A stretch of 22,291 nt of DNA from a virus, in the IMG/VR virus record IMGVR_UViG_3300022542_000409, positions 1-22,291 of that record, one strand, 5' to 3'. A program made the translations under genes and the position numbers. Below the pieces are notes generated by a model, which was not told the origin of the DNA, did not search any database, and saw only the letters and a list, made by a program, of their open reading frames with translations. Shown one piece after another: positions 1 through 6,932 of the stretch (its first letter is position 1; every line of letters starts with the position of its first letter).

Positions 1-54
1 AATGCAGTCACCACTAAGGTTGTTCAAGCGATTGTGAAACAGTGGTGTAAATGA
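1..54 (+). CDS. C-terminal end of an upstream gene (partial)
   Basis: Frame 1 is open from the first base to a TGA at 52-54 and gives 17 residues ending in KQWCK. The other two + frames stop earlier. The next gene starts 33 bases later behind its own ribosome binding site, which fits a gene ending here. Too little remains to identify the product. The missing terminase ATPase could lie in this or a further upstream gene, but nothing in these 17 residues shows it. Confidence 0.4.
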   Translation, partial: NAVTTKVVQAIVKQWCK

Positions 55-87
55 TATATTTGACCTAACACAAAATAGGAGGGCAGT

Positions 88-714
88 ATGACTAAGACAG
101 TTGTAAATTTCATATTAGACAGGAGTGGTTCGATGGACATGGTTCGTGATGCCACCATCAGTGGCTTCAATGAATACCTGGGTGAACTACAAAAGAAGGG
201 CGGGATGCTCTTCTCACTCACCACTTTTGATTCCGAAGGCATCGATCTGGTTACAGATCAAGAGGACGTTAAGAAGGTGAAGAAACTCAACAAAGACACC
301 TTCGTTCCTAGAGGTATGACCCCGCTCTACGATGCGGTGTGTCGGACTCTCAGTATCGCTGAGAATGATTCTAGGAAAATTAAGCAGTTGGTCGTCATCA
401 TGACCGACGGGGAAGAGAACTCTTCTCAGGAATACACCGAAAAGCATTTGAACGACATGATTACCCGGCTCAAAAAAGACGGCAACTGGACGTTCGTGTT
501 CTTGGGAGCCAATCAAGACGCATACGCCAACGCTCAGAAGTACGGGATCAGCATGGGCAACACCATGAGTTTCCAATCTACCGCCAAGAGTGTCGGTAAG
601 ACTTTTCGTGCGGTTGCTACTGCTAATGTGGCATATATGAATTCACATGATGTGAGTACGACCAGGTTTTTCAACAATGACGAGGACAAAGATGAAGTCA
701 AAAAGCAAAAATGA
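88..714 (+). CDS. VWA-domain protein with intact MIDAS metal site
   Basis: This 208-residue protein is essentially one von Willebrand factor A domain. The MIDAS metal-binding residues are all visible: DRSGS (D11, S13, S15), T78 in RGMTPLYDA, and D107 in MTDGEENSS. VWA domains bind proteins through a coordinated divalent metal. There is no signal peptide or membrane segment, so it is probably cytoplasmic. The start is chosen because AGGAGGG precedes ATG 88 at good spacing. The C-terminus is highly charged (NNDEDKDEVKKQK). The next small gene starts inside its last 23 bases, so the two are probably translationally coupled. Phages and bacteria use VWA proteins in varied roles, including tellurium-resistance-like and MoxR-linked systems. 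No MoxR-type ATPase is visible in this window, so its partner is unknown. Confidence 0.88.
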   Translation: MTKTVVNFILDRSGSMDMVRDATISGFNEYLGELQKKGGMLFSLTTFDSEGIDLVTDQEDVKKVKKLNKDTFVPRGMTPLYDAVCRTLSIAENDSRKIKQLVVIMTDGEENSSQEYTEKHLNDMITRLKKDGNWTFVFLGANQDAYANAQKYGISMGNTMSFQSTAKSVGKTFRAVATANVAYMNSHDVSTTRFFNNDEDKDEVKKQK

Positions 715-877
715 GCTTGCACTTGCCGAGCGTAGATTCATTGATATAACCAAACAGGTTGACGCTATCATCACTAATATCCTGTTGATGTCAAAGCAAA
801 TGGCTGATATCTACAAAGACGGAATGGAACTCAAACGCATACTTAAAGAGCAACTTGAGGAGGATGAATATGCCTAG
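692..877 (+). CDS. Small helical protein, unknown function
   Basis: A 61-residue protein predicted to be almost entirely helical: a basic N-terminus (MKSKSKNELALAERR), a middle with regularly spaced hydrophobic residues, and an acidic end (EQLEEDEYA). I prefer ATG 692 over ATG 677 because GAGG at 683-686 lies at suitable spacing before 692. It overlaps the end of the VWA gene by 23 bases, and the zinc-protein start at 870 falls inside its own last codons. This is typical of coupled phage genes. I do not recognise the family. It could be a short coiled-coil partner of a neighbour. Confidence 0.6.
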   Translation: MKSKSKNELALAERRFIDITKQVDAIITNILLMSKQMADIYKDGMELKRILKEQLEEDEYA

Positions 878-1358
878 AAGTAGAGGTTGGGTGTGCGAGC
901 GTTGCGGGGCTCAGTTTGAAGCACGTGATGAGTATAAAGCTCACAAGCTAGAACACATGCACGGCAATATCCCGGACAAATCAGTCTCGGAATTGATGGG
1001 AGTCGAGCCTCCCGAGCCCCTGGCACAGGCAGACGATCAGCCGATCGTAGCTGATCCTAACATCGACTACTCTGGAGCAGATGGCAAGAATCCTCCACCT
1101 GCTACCCCGATCCCGCCTGCCGCAAAGGAATTACTAGATCAGGCAAAGGCTCAATGGAATCAGATTCCCGACAAAGATAAGAAAAAGCAGGGAACCAAGC
1201 TGGTTTATCACTTTGAGGGATGGTGCAACAAGTGTGCGGGTGAGGTGGAGACGTTGACGATTGATGGTGTGGTAGAGGATCAGAAGAAACAGGTAGTAAT
1301 TGCCTGGTGTCCGGCTTGTAAGAAACAATTGAAACAACGTACCGTTATTAAATTATAA
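870..1358 (+). CDS. Two-zinc-site protein (C2H2-like finger plus C4 ribbon)
   Basis: A 162-residue protein with two likely zinc sites. The first is C2H2-like: C9 and C12 in CERCG, then H25 and H29 (or H31) in AHKLEHMH. The second is a four-cysteine ribbon: C119/C122 in GWCNKC and C147/C150 in WCPACKK. Between them lies a Pro/Ala/Asp-rich linker at about residues 45-85. Such proteins usually bind nucleic acid or protein. ATG 870 is chosen because AGGAGG sits just upstream at 858-863; the longer TTG 855 frame would place that site inside the coding sequence. It lies with the VWA gene in an apparent accessory operon. A transcription-related role is possible but not shown. Confidence 0.8.
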   Translation: MPRSRGWVCERCGAQFEARDEYKAHKLEHMHGNIPDKSVSELMGVEPPEPLAQADDQPIVADPNIDYSGADGKNPPPATPIPPAAKELLDQAKAQWNQIPDKDKKKQGTKLVYHFEGWCNKCAGEVETLTIDGVVEDQKKQVVIAWCPACKKQLKQRTVIKL

Positions 1359-1370
1359 TAGGAGTCTGTT

Positions 1371-1595
1371 ATGGGCGACCTTGTACCAACTATCGTAGAA
1401 GAGGAACTGGTTAAGTTCCGAGCGGAATATAAAGATCTTGAGCAAAGGATCAAAGCATTTCGTGATAATTTACTTCCTCGGAGCGAAGTGACACGCTATG
1501 TCTCGCTCGCATATACTGAATTAGAAAGTTCCCGTCATTGGCTCGGTGAAGCTCTTGGTGCAGATCAAAGGGAACAGAAAAAAGAACAAAAATGA
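1371..1595 (+). CDS. Candidate Acb2/Tad1-like cyclic-nucleotide sponge (anti-defence)
   Basis: A 74-residue two-helix protein. The second half contains a segment around SLAYTELESSRHWLGEAL, preceded by LLPRSEV. It resembles the Acb2/Tad1-type hairpin domain as I remember it, where a Ser/Arg-rich turn leads to a helix of pattern A-x-T-x-L-E-x-A-x-x-W-x-x-x-A-I. Family members bind the cyclic nucleotides that signal in CBASS and Thoeris and so block those defences. The length suits Acb2. It sits among other small accessory genes, where anti-defence genes are common. ATG 1371 has AGGAG upstream, and the end overlaps the next ATG (ATGA). I recognised the family by pattern only and did not compare binding residues. 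It could instead be an unrelated helical hairpin. Confidence 0.5.
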   Translation: MGDLVPTIVEEELVKFRAEYKDLEQRIKAFRDNLLPRSEVTRYVSLAYTELESSRHWLGEALGADQREQKKEQK

Positions 1596-1813
1596 GCTAT
1601 GGAACAAAGGATGATAAAAAGAAGCTACTCGAAGGGTTGAATCACATTTACAAAACCTTTGGACATAATTATGTGATGGCTCGCTTCAAAGCTGTGGGGA
1701 TGCTTACTGAATATGTAGGCGATGTGGAGATTTGGAAAGCTTGTAACCGTATAATGATGCTAGATAAGGACTTTCACAATGTAGACAAAGGTGAAACATT
1801 AACGACTTACTAA
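1592..1813 (+). CDS. Small hypothetical protein
   Basis: A 73-residue soluble protein, mostly helical by eye, with aromatic-rich central helices (HIYKTFGHNYVMARF, EYVGDVEIWKACNRI). Its ATG overlaps the TGA of the preceding Acb2-like gene (ATGA), so translation is probably coupled and the two products may be made together. I see no catalytic motif, metal site or membrane segment and do not recognise the family. Confidence 0.6.
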   Translation: MSYGTKDDKKKLLEGLNHIYKTFGHNYVMARFKAVGMLTEYVGDVEIWKACNRIMMLDKDFHNVDKGETLTTY

Positions 1814-1830
1814 TTAACGGAGACTACCTG

Positions 1831-1908
1831 GTGTCGCGGCTCGCCTACTTACTCCCCTTCGTTCTCGTAGGGGTACTTCTATCTCAAGTCGTTTGGCTTT
1901 TCTTATGA
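1831..1908 (+). CDS. Candidate 25-residue single-pass membrane peptide
   Basis: Starting at GTG 1831, the frame reads 25 residues, nearly all hydrophobic after SR (core LLPFVLVGVLLSQVVWLFL), then TGA. That is the length of a single membrane helix. ACGGAGA lies about 9 bases upstream as a plausible ribosome binding site. The peptide fills most of a 164-base gap otherwise free of genes. Tiny membrane peptides occur in phages as holin-like or superinfection-related products, but nothing assigns a role here. A 17-codon frame overlapping its stop (1905-1958) may be chance. The GTG start and short length keep confidence low. Confidence 0.35.
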   Translation: MSRLAYLLPFVLVGVLLSQVVWLFL

Positions 1909-1977
1909 AACGATCCAAACAACAATCATGTAATATCCAGGCATTTCTCCAAGTGTAGGAGGGGGGGTGAACGAACA

Positions 1978-2172
1978 ATGAACAGACTAGACGAAAGTAT
2001 CAAACTATCCAAAGCAAAAAATGGTTGGATGGTTACGCACAGCTTTGAAACCGAGTTTACCGATCGTGGTGGACGTAAGGATACTGATTATCACAATGAA
2101 GACTATGTTTTCGATAACCTAGAAACCGCTCTTGAAATGGTGGTAGAGTTAGCTAATAACATAAAGGAATAA
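1978..2172 (+). CDS. Small hypothetical protein preceding terminase
   Basis: A 64-residue protein with a probable beta-hairpin front (NGWMVTHSFETEF) and a C-terminal helix (LETALEMVVELANNIKE). Its stop TAA directly abuts the ATG of the terminase nuclease gene, and that gene's ribosome binding site (AAGGAA) lies inside its last codons, so the two are cotranslated. A run of Gs (AGGAGGGGGGG) lies 8-19 bases upstream of the start. The position is where a small terminase subunit might sit, but I see no DNA-binding helix-turn-helix, and it is shorter than typical TerS proteins. Confidence 0.6.
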   Translation: MNRLDESIKLSKAKNGWMVTHSFETEFTDRGGRKDTDYHNEDYVFDNLETALEMVVELANNIKE

Positions 2173-3084
2173 ATGCCCGCAATTCTGCCCGTTGTTCGTA
2201 ATGAGCAAAACCGCTTCACTATAGTCCGTCTGCATTATTCGGCAGATAGTGAAAAAGCCACGCCCGAATGGATAGAAGAAGCTAGTCGGGGTATGCCGAA
2301 GCGTGGATGGATGCGTGAGTACGAGATCGACTACAGCGTGTATGAAGGCAAGGCATTCTTCCCGGAGTTCAAAGACTTCAACATCAAAGAGGAAACCTAC
2401 CGCAACCGAGAGACAATCTATCGAGGTTGGGATTATGGTTTCCATCGACCGTGCGTTCTCATCACCAAACTCAACCAGTTCGATCAGTGGTCGTGGATTG
2501 ATCTGATCTTGGGTAAGGATGAAGGCATCATGGAGTTCGGGAAGAGAATAAGGAAGTATTGTATTACCAGGTTCCCTGGAGCTTATTACGTGGATGTGGG
2601 TGATCCCGCCGGTGAAGCGATCAGCGATAAAAGTGAGAAGACATCGGTGCAGATCCTCGAGTCGCTCGGGATCTTTGTGCGTTCCCGGAAACAGCCGATC
2701 AAACAGGGAGCTGAGATCATTCGTCAGAAGCTACCGATGCGGGTAGATGGTCGTCCTGGCATCATTGTTCATCCCAAACTCACTTATGTTGTTGATGGGT
2801 TTAAGGGTGGGCTCCACTACCCAGAGCCAAAAGAAGGTCAACCTCAAAGAGAGTTCTACGCAAAGGATGGTTTTTACGATCACATCTTCGATTGTGGTCG
2901 TTACCTTGCTACTGATATGTTCACGGTCATCGGTGAACAGCAAATGCCTAATAAGCTGAATATGGACACTGAGGAGGATCGATATCGCATGGGTCGACCG
3001 GTGGACGAATCACCTGGCAACGATCTCAATGATCTTGCCAGCGAATTAACGAGCGACTCAACGGATTTGGGAGGGTTCTTTTAA
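2173..3084 (+). CDS. terL: Terminase large subunit, nuclease domain only
   Basis: A 303-residue protein matching the C-terminal RNase H-fold nuclease of phage large terminases, which cuts concatemeric DNA during packaging. The acidic metal-binding positions are visible: D87 in RGWDYG, D141/D144 in YVDVGDPAG, and D236/D240 in YDHIFDCGRY. Residues 15-65 (VRLHYSAD, then WMREYEIDY and EGKAFFPEF) match the linker that normally follows the ATPase domain. That ATPase domain, with Walker A and B, is absent; full TerL proteins are usually around 450-600 residues. The start looks genuine: ATG 2173 has AAGGAA at correct spacing and abuts the preceding stop. The acidic Ser/Thr/Asp-rich C-terminal tail overlaps the next gene (TAATG). 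The ATPase is presumably a separate gene upstream. Confidence 0.87.
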   Translation: MPAILPVVRNEQNRFTIVRLHYSADSEKATPEWIEEASRGMPKRGWMREYEIDYSVYEGKAFFPEFKDFNIKEETYRNRETIYRGWDYGFHRPCVLITKLNQFDQWSWIDLILGKDEGIMEFGKRIRKYCITRFPGAYYVDVGDPAGEAISDKSEKTSVQILESLGIFVRSRKQPIKQGAEIIRQKLPMRVDGRPGIIVHPKLTYVVDGFKGGLHYPEPKEGQPQREFYAKDGFYDHIFDCGRYLATDMFTVIGEQQMPNKLNMDTEEDRYRMGRPVDESPGNDLNDLASELTSDSTDLGGFF

Positions 3085-3317
3085 TGTTTGACGAAGAGAA
3101 TTTCTTGGCTTACCTCAAGAAGAATAAGCCATATCTTTATGACATTGAGATACAGGTAAATAAACTCAAAGAGTCTGGCGGATATGGCGACATCTCAATT
3201 GCGATCTCAATGACCAAGAGCGTCGTCGATCGGGGGGAGATAATGATGAGTATCAGACGCTTGTATGTCCCGAGAAAAAACAATCGGATCATTGACAGTG
3301 AAAACAAAGAAGTGTAA
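3084..3317 (+). CDS. Small hypothetical protein after terminase
   Basis: A 77-residue protein starting in a TAATG overlap with the terminase stop. It has a charged, helix-prone N-terminal half (ENFLAYLKKNKPYLYDIEIQ) and a basic C-terminus (YVPRKNNRI). A promoter-like TTGACA (3292-3297) lies within its last codons, so the DNA here may serve two purposes. I do not recognise a family and see no catalytic or metal motif. Confidence 0.6.
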   Translation: MFDEENFLAYLKKNKPYLYDIEIQVNKLKESGGYGDISIAISMTKSVVDRGEIMMSIRRLYVPRKNNRIIDSENKEV

Positions 3318-3321
3318 AAAT
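3292..3321 (+). promoter_or_regulatory. Candidate sigma70-type promoter P1
   Basis: A perfect -35 box TTGACA (3292-3297) is followed by an 18-base spacer ending in TGT and then AAAAAT (3316-3321); TAAAAA at 3315-3320 gives the alternative 17-base spacing. The TG ahead of the -10 resembles an extended -10. It sits in the tail of the preceding gene, just before a hairpin and a terminator-like element. A second TTGACA with the same surroundings occurs at 9647. Confidence 0.5.
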
Positions 3322-3328
3322 ATAGCAG

Positions 3329-3342
3329 AGCCATTAGTGGCT
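3329..3342 (+). other. Leader hairpin in unit 1
   Basis: AGCCA (3329-3333) and TGGCT (3338-3342) form a perfect 5-bp stem with a TTAG loop. It lies between candidate promoter P1 and the AAGGAATAAC motif. The related unit at 9647 lacks this hairpin, which accounts for most of the length difference between the two leaders. Confidence 0.45.
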
Positions 3343-3344
3343 GA

Positions 3345-3380
3345 AAGGAATAACTCCCCTCCAAAGTGTGGGGTTTTTTT
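3345..3380 (+). terminator. Motif plus weak intrinsic terminator in unit 1
   Basis: AAGGAATAAC (3345-3354) is followed by CCCC (3356-3359), a 10-base loop, GGGG (3370-3373) and seven Ts (3374-3380). The stem is short, so as a terminator it is weak. The GGA of the motif could alternatively pair with TCC just downstream (3355-3357), giving a competing structure. The next gene's ATG follows only 7 bases after the T-run. Confidence 0.5.
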
Positions 3381-3387
3381 GTATAAA

Positions 3388-3714
3388 ATGACAGAATATG
3401 ACAATATCAGTGAACTAGAGCTCAAAGCCCAGATCGAGGAGGCGATTGAGGATAATGATCTCGATGAGGCGAAGGAATTGATGCAACAACTTATTTCATT
3501 ACAAGAAGATGCCCCCAAGCTCTCGCTGACAGACGAAGAGCTCTCCGAAATGGGCGTAGATATGATGCTCGTCCAGAAAGAACGCCGTTTAGCTAAAGCT
3601 ATAAAACAAGCTGAGCAGGACGGCGATTTTATTGAGTCAAAGCGATTGATGCGAGAATTAAGAGTTACTCAACAATTACAACCCGTACAACCGGGAGTGA
3701 GGATAGGAAAATGA
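3388..3714 (+). CDS. Charged helical protein upstream of portal
   Basis: A 108-residue, strongly charged protein, probably all helical with coiled-coil character. It contains an internal near-repeat: EEAIEDNDLDEAKELMQQL is echoed by KQAEQDGDFIESKRLMREL about 55 residues later. Both read as a helix, a short acidic turn and another helix, so the protein probably arose by duplication. I chose ATG 3388; the open frame extends upstream to 3265 but passes through the terminator-like element. There is no clear ribosome binding site before 3388, so the start is uncertain. The end overlaps the next gene (ATGA). Function is unknown; a packaging or head-assembly role is only suggested by position. Confidence 0.6.
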   Translation: MTEYDNISELELKAQIEEAIEDNDLDEAKELMQQLISLQEDAPKLSLTDEELSEMGVDMMLVQKERRLAKAIKQAEQDGDFIESKRLMRELRVTQQLQPVQPGVRIGK

Positions 3715-3956
3715 CCAACACGGACAGGGTGGTTACATACATCCTAGAAAATACCAAAGATTTATCTGCCGCCAAAATCAAAGCGATGGCTGAAGTAGTC
3801 AAATCGCTTGGTGGTGAGGTAGAAACAGCACCCAACGAAATGCCTGCCACAGAAGATCCAAACCTGATGGATGAATCCGCACCCATAGATCTAAGCAAAG
3901 TTAAAAAAGTAGAAGTTGATGGGCGTGAAACCCCGCTCAACATATATAAAAATTAG
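3711..3956 (+). CDS. Small acidic hypothetical protein
   Basis: An 81-residue protein with an N-terminal helical part (DRVVTYILENTKDLSAAKIK) and an acidic, Pro-rich centre. It ends in a VKKVEVDGRETPLNIYKN segment that looks like a short strand pair. The start overlaps the previous stop (ATGA). Its stop lies 14 bases before the portal start. No family is recognised; it travels with the portal gene and may be a minor head component. Confidence 0.6.
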   Translation: MTNTDRVVTYILENTKDLSAAKIKAMAEVVKSLGGEVETAPNEMPATEDPNLMDESAPIDLSKVKKVEVDGRETPLNIYKN

Positions 3957-3970
3957 GAAGGCGGTCAATT

Positions 3971-6274
3971 ATGGCTACTCCAGGCAGAGGCGAAATGAAC
4001 TTCGTTGAACCGGGTAATATGACCGACGAAGAGATCCTTTACCGAGCAAAGAAGAGGGATGATCGGCATAAAGCCGAGACCCTGTTCAAGTCCGCTTCGG
4101 ACGCTCGGAAACGATATGATTGGGAATGGCTGACCCGAGACCTCTTTCGTCGGGGTTATCACTTTTCCCGGTACAACCCATCAAATAGAACGGTAGTGTT
4201 GCAGACTCGATCGGTAGCTCGAATCCCTATCAACATCACCAACGCTCAAATGCGTACCATTAAAAATCAGGTGACTTCGGTTAGACCCAAGTGGGAAGTT
4301 CTACCCATTGGTCTATCAGATGAGGCACAAACTAACGCTCGGTATTCCGGGCGGGCTCTTGATTACTACTACGATCATTTGAATCTGAGACGGATGCTGA
4401 AAGAAACAATTATCCAGGGTTTGATGTACTCGGTCGGTGGTCCCTGGCAAGTAGGCTATGATCCTGATGGTGGAGAGAACGGTGAAGGCGATATCTTTAT
4501 TTGGTTGATTGATCCATTTGATTTCTACATTGATCCTGCCGCCATTTCACTCAAAGATGCTGAGTATGTTATCAAAGCGGTGCGTACTTCACTCAATAAA
4601 ATCCGAGCCAACCCGAATTACACATTCGAGGTCAATCCGATGGATTTGAGGGGTGAAATGAGGCTTGCCGCCAGTGAGTACAAGCAGTTTCTACTTCAAG
4701 CTTTGAAGTATTACCAACCTCGGTCAACTGAGGACGAGGATGAGGGTCTTATTCTCAAAGAGGCAATGATTAAAGTCCACATCCGAGAAGACAATCTGGA
4801 AGAGGTAACGGAAGAGCTGAAGCGAAACGACCAAGATACGGACGATTTGAGGATCGGCGAGGTGGTCATGAAAGCGATCACCTATATCGATGAGCAAGAA
4901 AGTCCGCTTGAGTACAAGTTCATTCGTAAATCTCACTTTCCTTATGCTTTGTTTAGTGCTGATGTGAATCCGATGGAGATTTACGGCGAGTCCTGGATCA
5001 AACATGTGATCCCAATGAACCGAGCACTTAACGCCTTGGAGTCTTCTGTGTTCAGATACAACTACAAGTATGCAATTGGTCGGCTTGTTATTGATAAGAA
5101 CTCGGGCGTGAGGATATTCACCAACGAACATGGCGACATCATCGAGAAGAACGCCGGTGCCGAGGTGACATCGCTTGCGTTGCAGTCATTACCCGGTAGC
5201 TACAAAGATCAAATCACCAACATGCGAATGTATATGGAAGATGTGGGCGGAGCTCACGAGGTTTCAATGGGTCGGGTGCCTTCTGGAGTTAAATCCGGGA
5301 TCGGTATCGCTGAGCTGAAAGCCGCCGATGCGGTGAACCAGCAGGATCTCATTGATGGCTTGGAAGAGTTTTTGACTGACGTAGGTCAAAGAGTTCTTGG
5401 TGAGATCGCTGAAAACTTCGACGTTCCTAAGATGATGAAAGTGCTTGGTAAGGGTGGAGACCCAGAACATTTCATGGTCATTGGTGAAGATAATGCTAAA
5501 GGTCGCAAGAATAAACGTGAGGTCAAGATTGGTGCTGACACCTTCGATCTAGCAGTTATCGGCAAAGATAATGAGATTCGGGTCTCAGTTGGATCATGGT
5601 TGGCTTACACTAAAGGAGCTCGAATGGAGCAACTTAAAGAGTGGCACAATGCCGGACTGATTGACCAAAAAACTTTCCTTGAACACGCTGAGTTCGGAGA
5701 TGTGCAGGATATTGTCGATCGCACCAGACAGGAGAAACATTTAGAGCAGTATCAAGAAATCGAAGCCGCTGGTGGTACGGGGGCAACCGATGAAGAGATT
5801 GCCCGACAAGAGAATACGATGATGGTACAAGAGAAACGAACCGATGTGGTTCCGCTCGCTGAAGACCGACATCAGATTCACTTGATGATTCACCAAGAAA
5901 CTCTCGGCTCTGACGGTGATGAAATAGTCGAAGAGCACATGAGTATCCACGAGCAATACATCAAAGAGGGAGTGAAGCCACAAGCTGAAACCGGAGCACA
6001 ACTTCAGCCGCAGGTTGCTACACCAGAGGGATTACCTCCAACTGGTATGGCTCCTGGGTTAGCTATGCCTCCCGGAATGGGTGGCGGAATGGGCGGTGGA
6101 ATGCCCGGAGCATTCGGAGTACCTTCGGGATCTCCTGAAGAGGATGCACTCATACAATCATTAATGGAGGTTATGGCTCCCGCCGCCGGAGGAGGTATGC
6201 CACCAGGTATGCCACCAGGAGGGGGAATGATGGCACCACCAATCCAAGCACCGGTGCCACCGATGCCAATTTAA
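3971..6274 (+). CDS. Portal protein with Gly/Met/Pro-rich tail
   Basis: A 767-residue protein with the features of a phage portal, the dodecameric ring at the capsid vertex through which DNA enters and leaves. The N-terminal part contains an AQMRTIKNQ helix and the typical portal motif DPFDFYIDPAA (181-191). Further on come the stem/crown-like helices (SWIKHVIPMNRALNALESS) and a GAHEVSMGRVPSG segment. Roughly the last 85 residues are low complexity, made of GGGM, PPGM and PP runs, and would be disordered. The start has GGAAGG upstream. The length is at the upper end for portals and resembles podovirus portals. The neighbours (terminase before, scaffold and capsid after) support the call. Confidence 0.88.
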   Translation: MATPGRGEMNFVEPGNMTDEEILYRAKKRDDRHKAETLFKSASDARKRYDWEWLTRDLFRRGYHFSRYNPSNRTVVLQTRSVARIPINITNAQMRTIKNQVTSVRPKWEVLPIGLSDEAQTNARYSGRALDYYYDHLNLRRMLKETIIQGLMYSVGGPWQVGYDPDGGENGEGDIFIWLIDPFDFYIDPAAISLKDAEYVIKAVRTSLNKIRANPNYTFEVNPMDLRGEMRLAASEYKQFLLQALKYYQPRSTEDEDEGLILKEAMIKVHIREDNLEEVTEELKRNDQDTDDLRIGEVVMKAITYIDEQESPLEYKFIRKSHFPYALFSADVNPMEIYGESWIKHVIPMNRALNALESSVFRYNYKYAIGRLVIDKNSGVRIFTNEHGDIIEKNAGAEVTSLALQSLPGSYKDQITNMRMYMEDVGGAHEVSMGRVPSGVKSGIGIAELKAADAVNQQDLIDGLEEFLTDVGQRVLGEIAENFDVPKMMKVLGKGGDPEHFMVIGEDNAKGRKNKREVKIGADTFDLAVIGKDNEIRVSVGSWLAYTKGARMEQLKEWHNAGLIDQKTFLEHAEFGDVQDIVDRTRQEKHLEQYQEIEAAGGTGATDEEIARQENTMMVQEKRTDVVPLAEDRHQIHLMIHQETLGSDGDEIVEEHMSIHEQYIKEGVKPQAETGAQLQPQVATPEGLPPTGMAPGLAMPPGMGGGMGGGMPGAFGVPSGSPEEDALIQSLMEVMAPAAGGGMPPGMPPGGGMMAPPIQAPVPPMPI

Positions 6275-6275
6275 T

Positions 6276-6932
6276 ATGAACCGAGCGAAGCTAATCAAAC
6301 TACGCAATAACATCCAATCGTATTTGGATTTCATTGAGCGTGAGGATAAGTTGGGGAAACTCGACAATATTATCAACGATCATACGTCCGTGCAGATTGC
6401 TTCGCTAATGGAGAGCATTGAGGAAAAGTTTGAAAACTTACCCACAGCCGATGTGGATAACTCGGAGCTGATTGGGGCAATTGAGGGTTTGGGTGATCGG
6501 TTCAAGCCGACAGACATGGAGCCGTTCGTCGAGGCGATTAGTGATATTCGCTTCCCGGAAGTCAACTTCCCCAAGACGATCAGTGTGGATAACTTCCCGG
6601 TGCAGAAATACCCGATGCCAGTTACCAACATAAACATCAACGGGCTCAAGGGACCGATTAAGTCTACCGCCATCACGGTTGGCTCCACAGCCGTTCCGCT
6701 TCCGGCTACTGCTTTGTCTAGTCGTCGTTCGTTGATTGTTTGGAATAACGACAACAGTACGACTCTCTGGATTGGCGGGTCGGATGTAACAGTCGCTAAT
6801 GGAATCCCGGTGAAGAAACAAAACTATTCCCCGGCTCTTGATTTAGCTGACACTGTACATCTGTACGGTATCACCAGTGGATCAGATATTGATGTTAGAG
6901 TATTAGAAAGTAGCATGAGTTCTACCGGATGA
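6276..6932 (+). CDS. Virion protein: helical anchor plus beta domain
   Basis: A 218-residue protein in two parts. Residues 1-55 are helical (KLIKLRNNIQSYLDFIERE) and closely resemble the N-terminus of the small protein at 9459. Residues 128-212 form a beta domain with hydrophobic strands (STAVPLPATALSSRRSL, TTLWIGGSDVTVANGIPV, VHLYGITSGSDIDVRVLE). This type is common in phage head and tail genes and probably decorates the virion. Between them is a Phe/Pro-rich linker (FPEVNFPKTISVDNFPV). It begins one base after the portal stop and overlaps the next gene (ATGA). No enzyme motif is visible. Confidence 0.65.
   Translation: MNRAKLIKLRNNIQSYLDFIEREDKLGKLDNIINDHTSVQIASLMESIEEKFENLPTADVDNSELIGAIEGLGDRFKPTDMEPFVEAISDIRFPEVNFPKTISVDNFPVQKYPMPVTNININGLKGPIKSTAITVGSTAVPLPATALSSRRSLIVWNNDNSTTLWIGGSDVTVANGIPVKKQNYSPALDLADTVHLYGITSGSDIDVRVLESSMSSTG

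Noticed and set aside
214-576. 120-codon - strand frame opposite the VWA gene
   Set aside because: It is antisense to a clearly coding gene, has no ribosome site and shows no recognisable motif. Other - strand frames in the window were rejected on the same grounds.
1905-1958. 17-codon frame overlapping the stop of the 1831 peptide
   Set aside because: It is very short, polar and without its own ribosome site. The ATGA overlap is not enough to call it.
3374-3381. TTTTTTTG as a ribosomal frameshift site
   Set aside because: It lies in a terminator-like setting between genes, with no suitable pair of overlapping frames.
3265-3387. Upstream extension of the charged protein at 3388
   Set aside because: The extension overlaps the previous gene's end and passes through the leader and T-run. 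It is compositionally unlike the rest of the protein. The start remains uncertain because no ribosome site precedes 3388.
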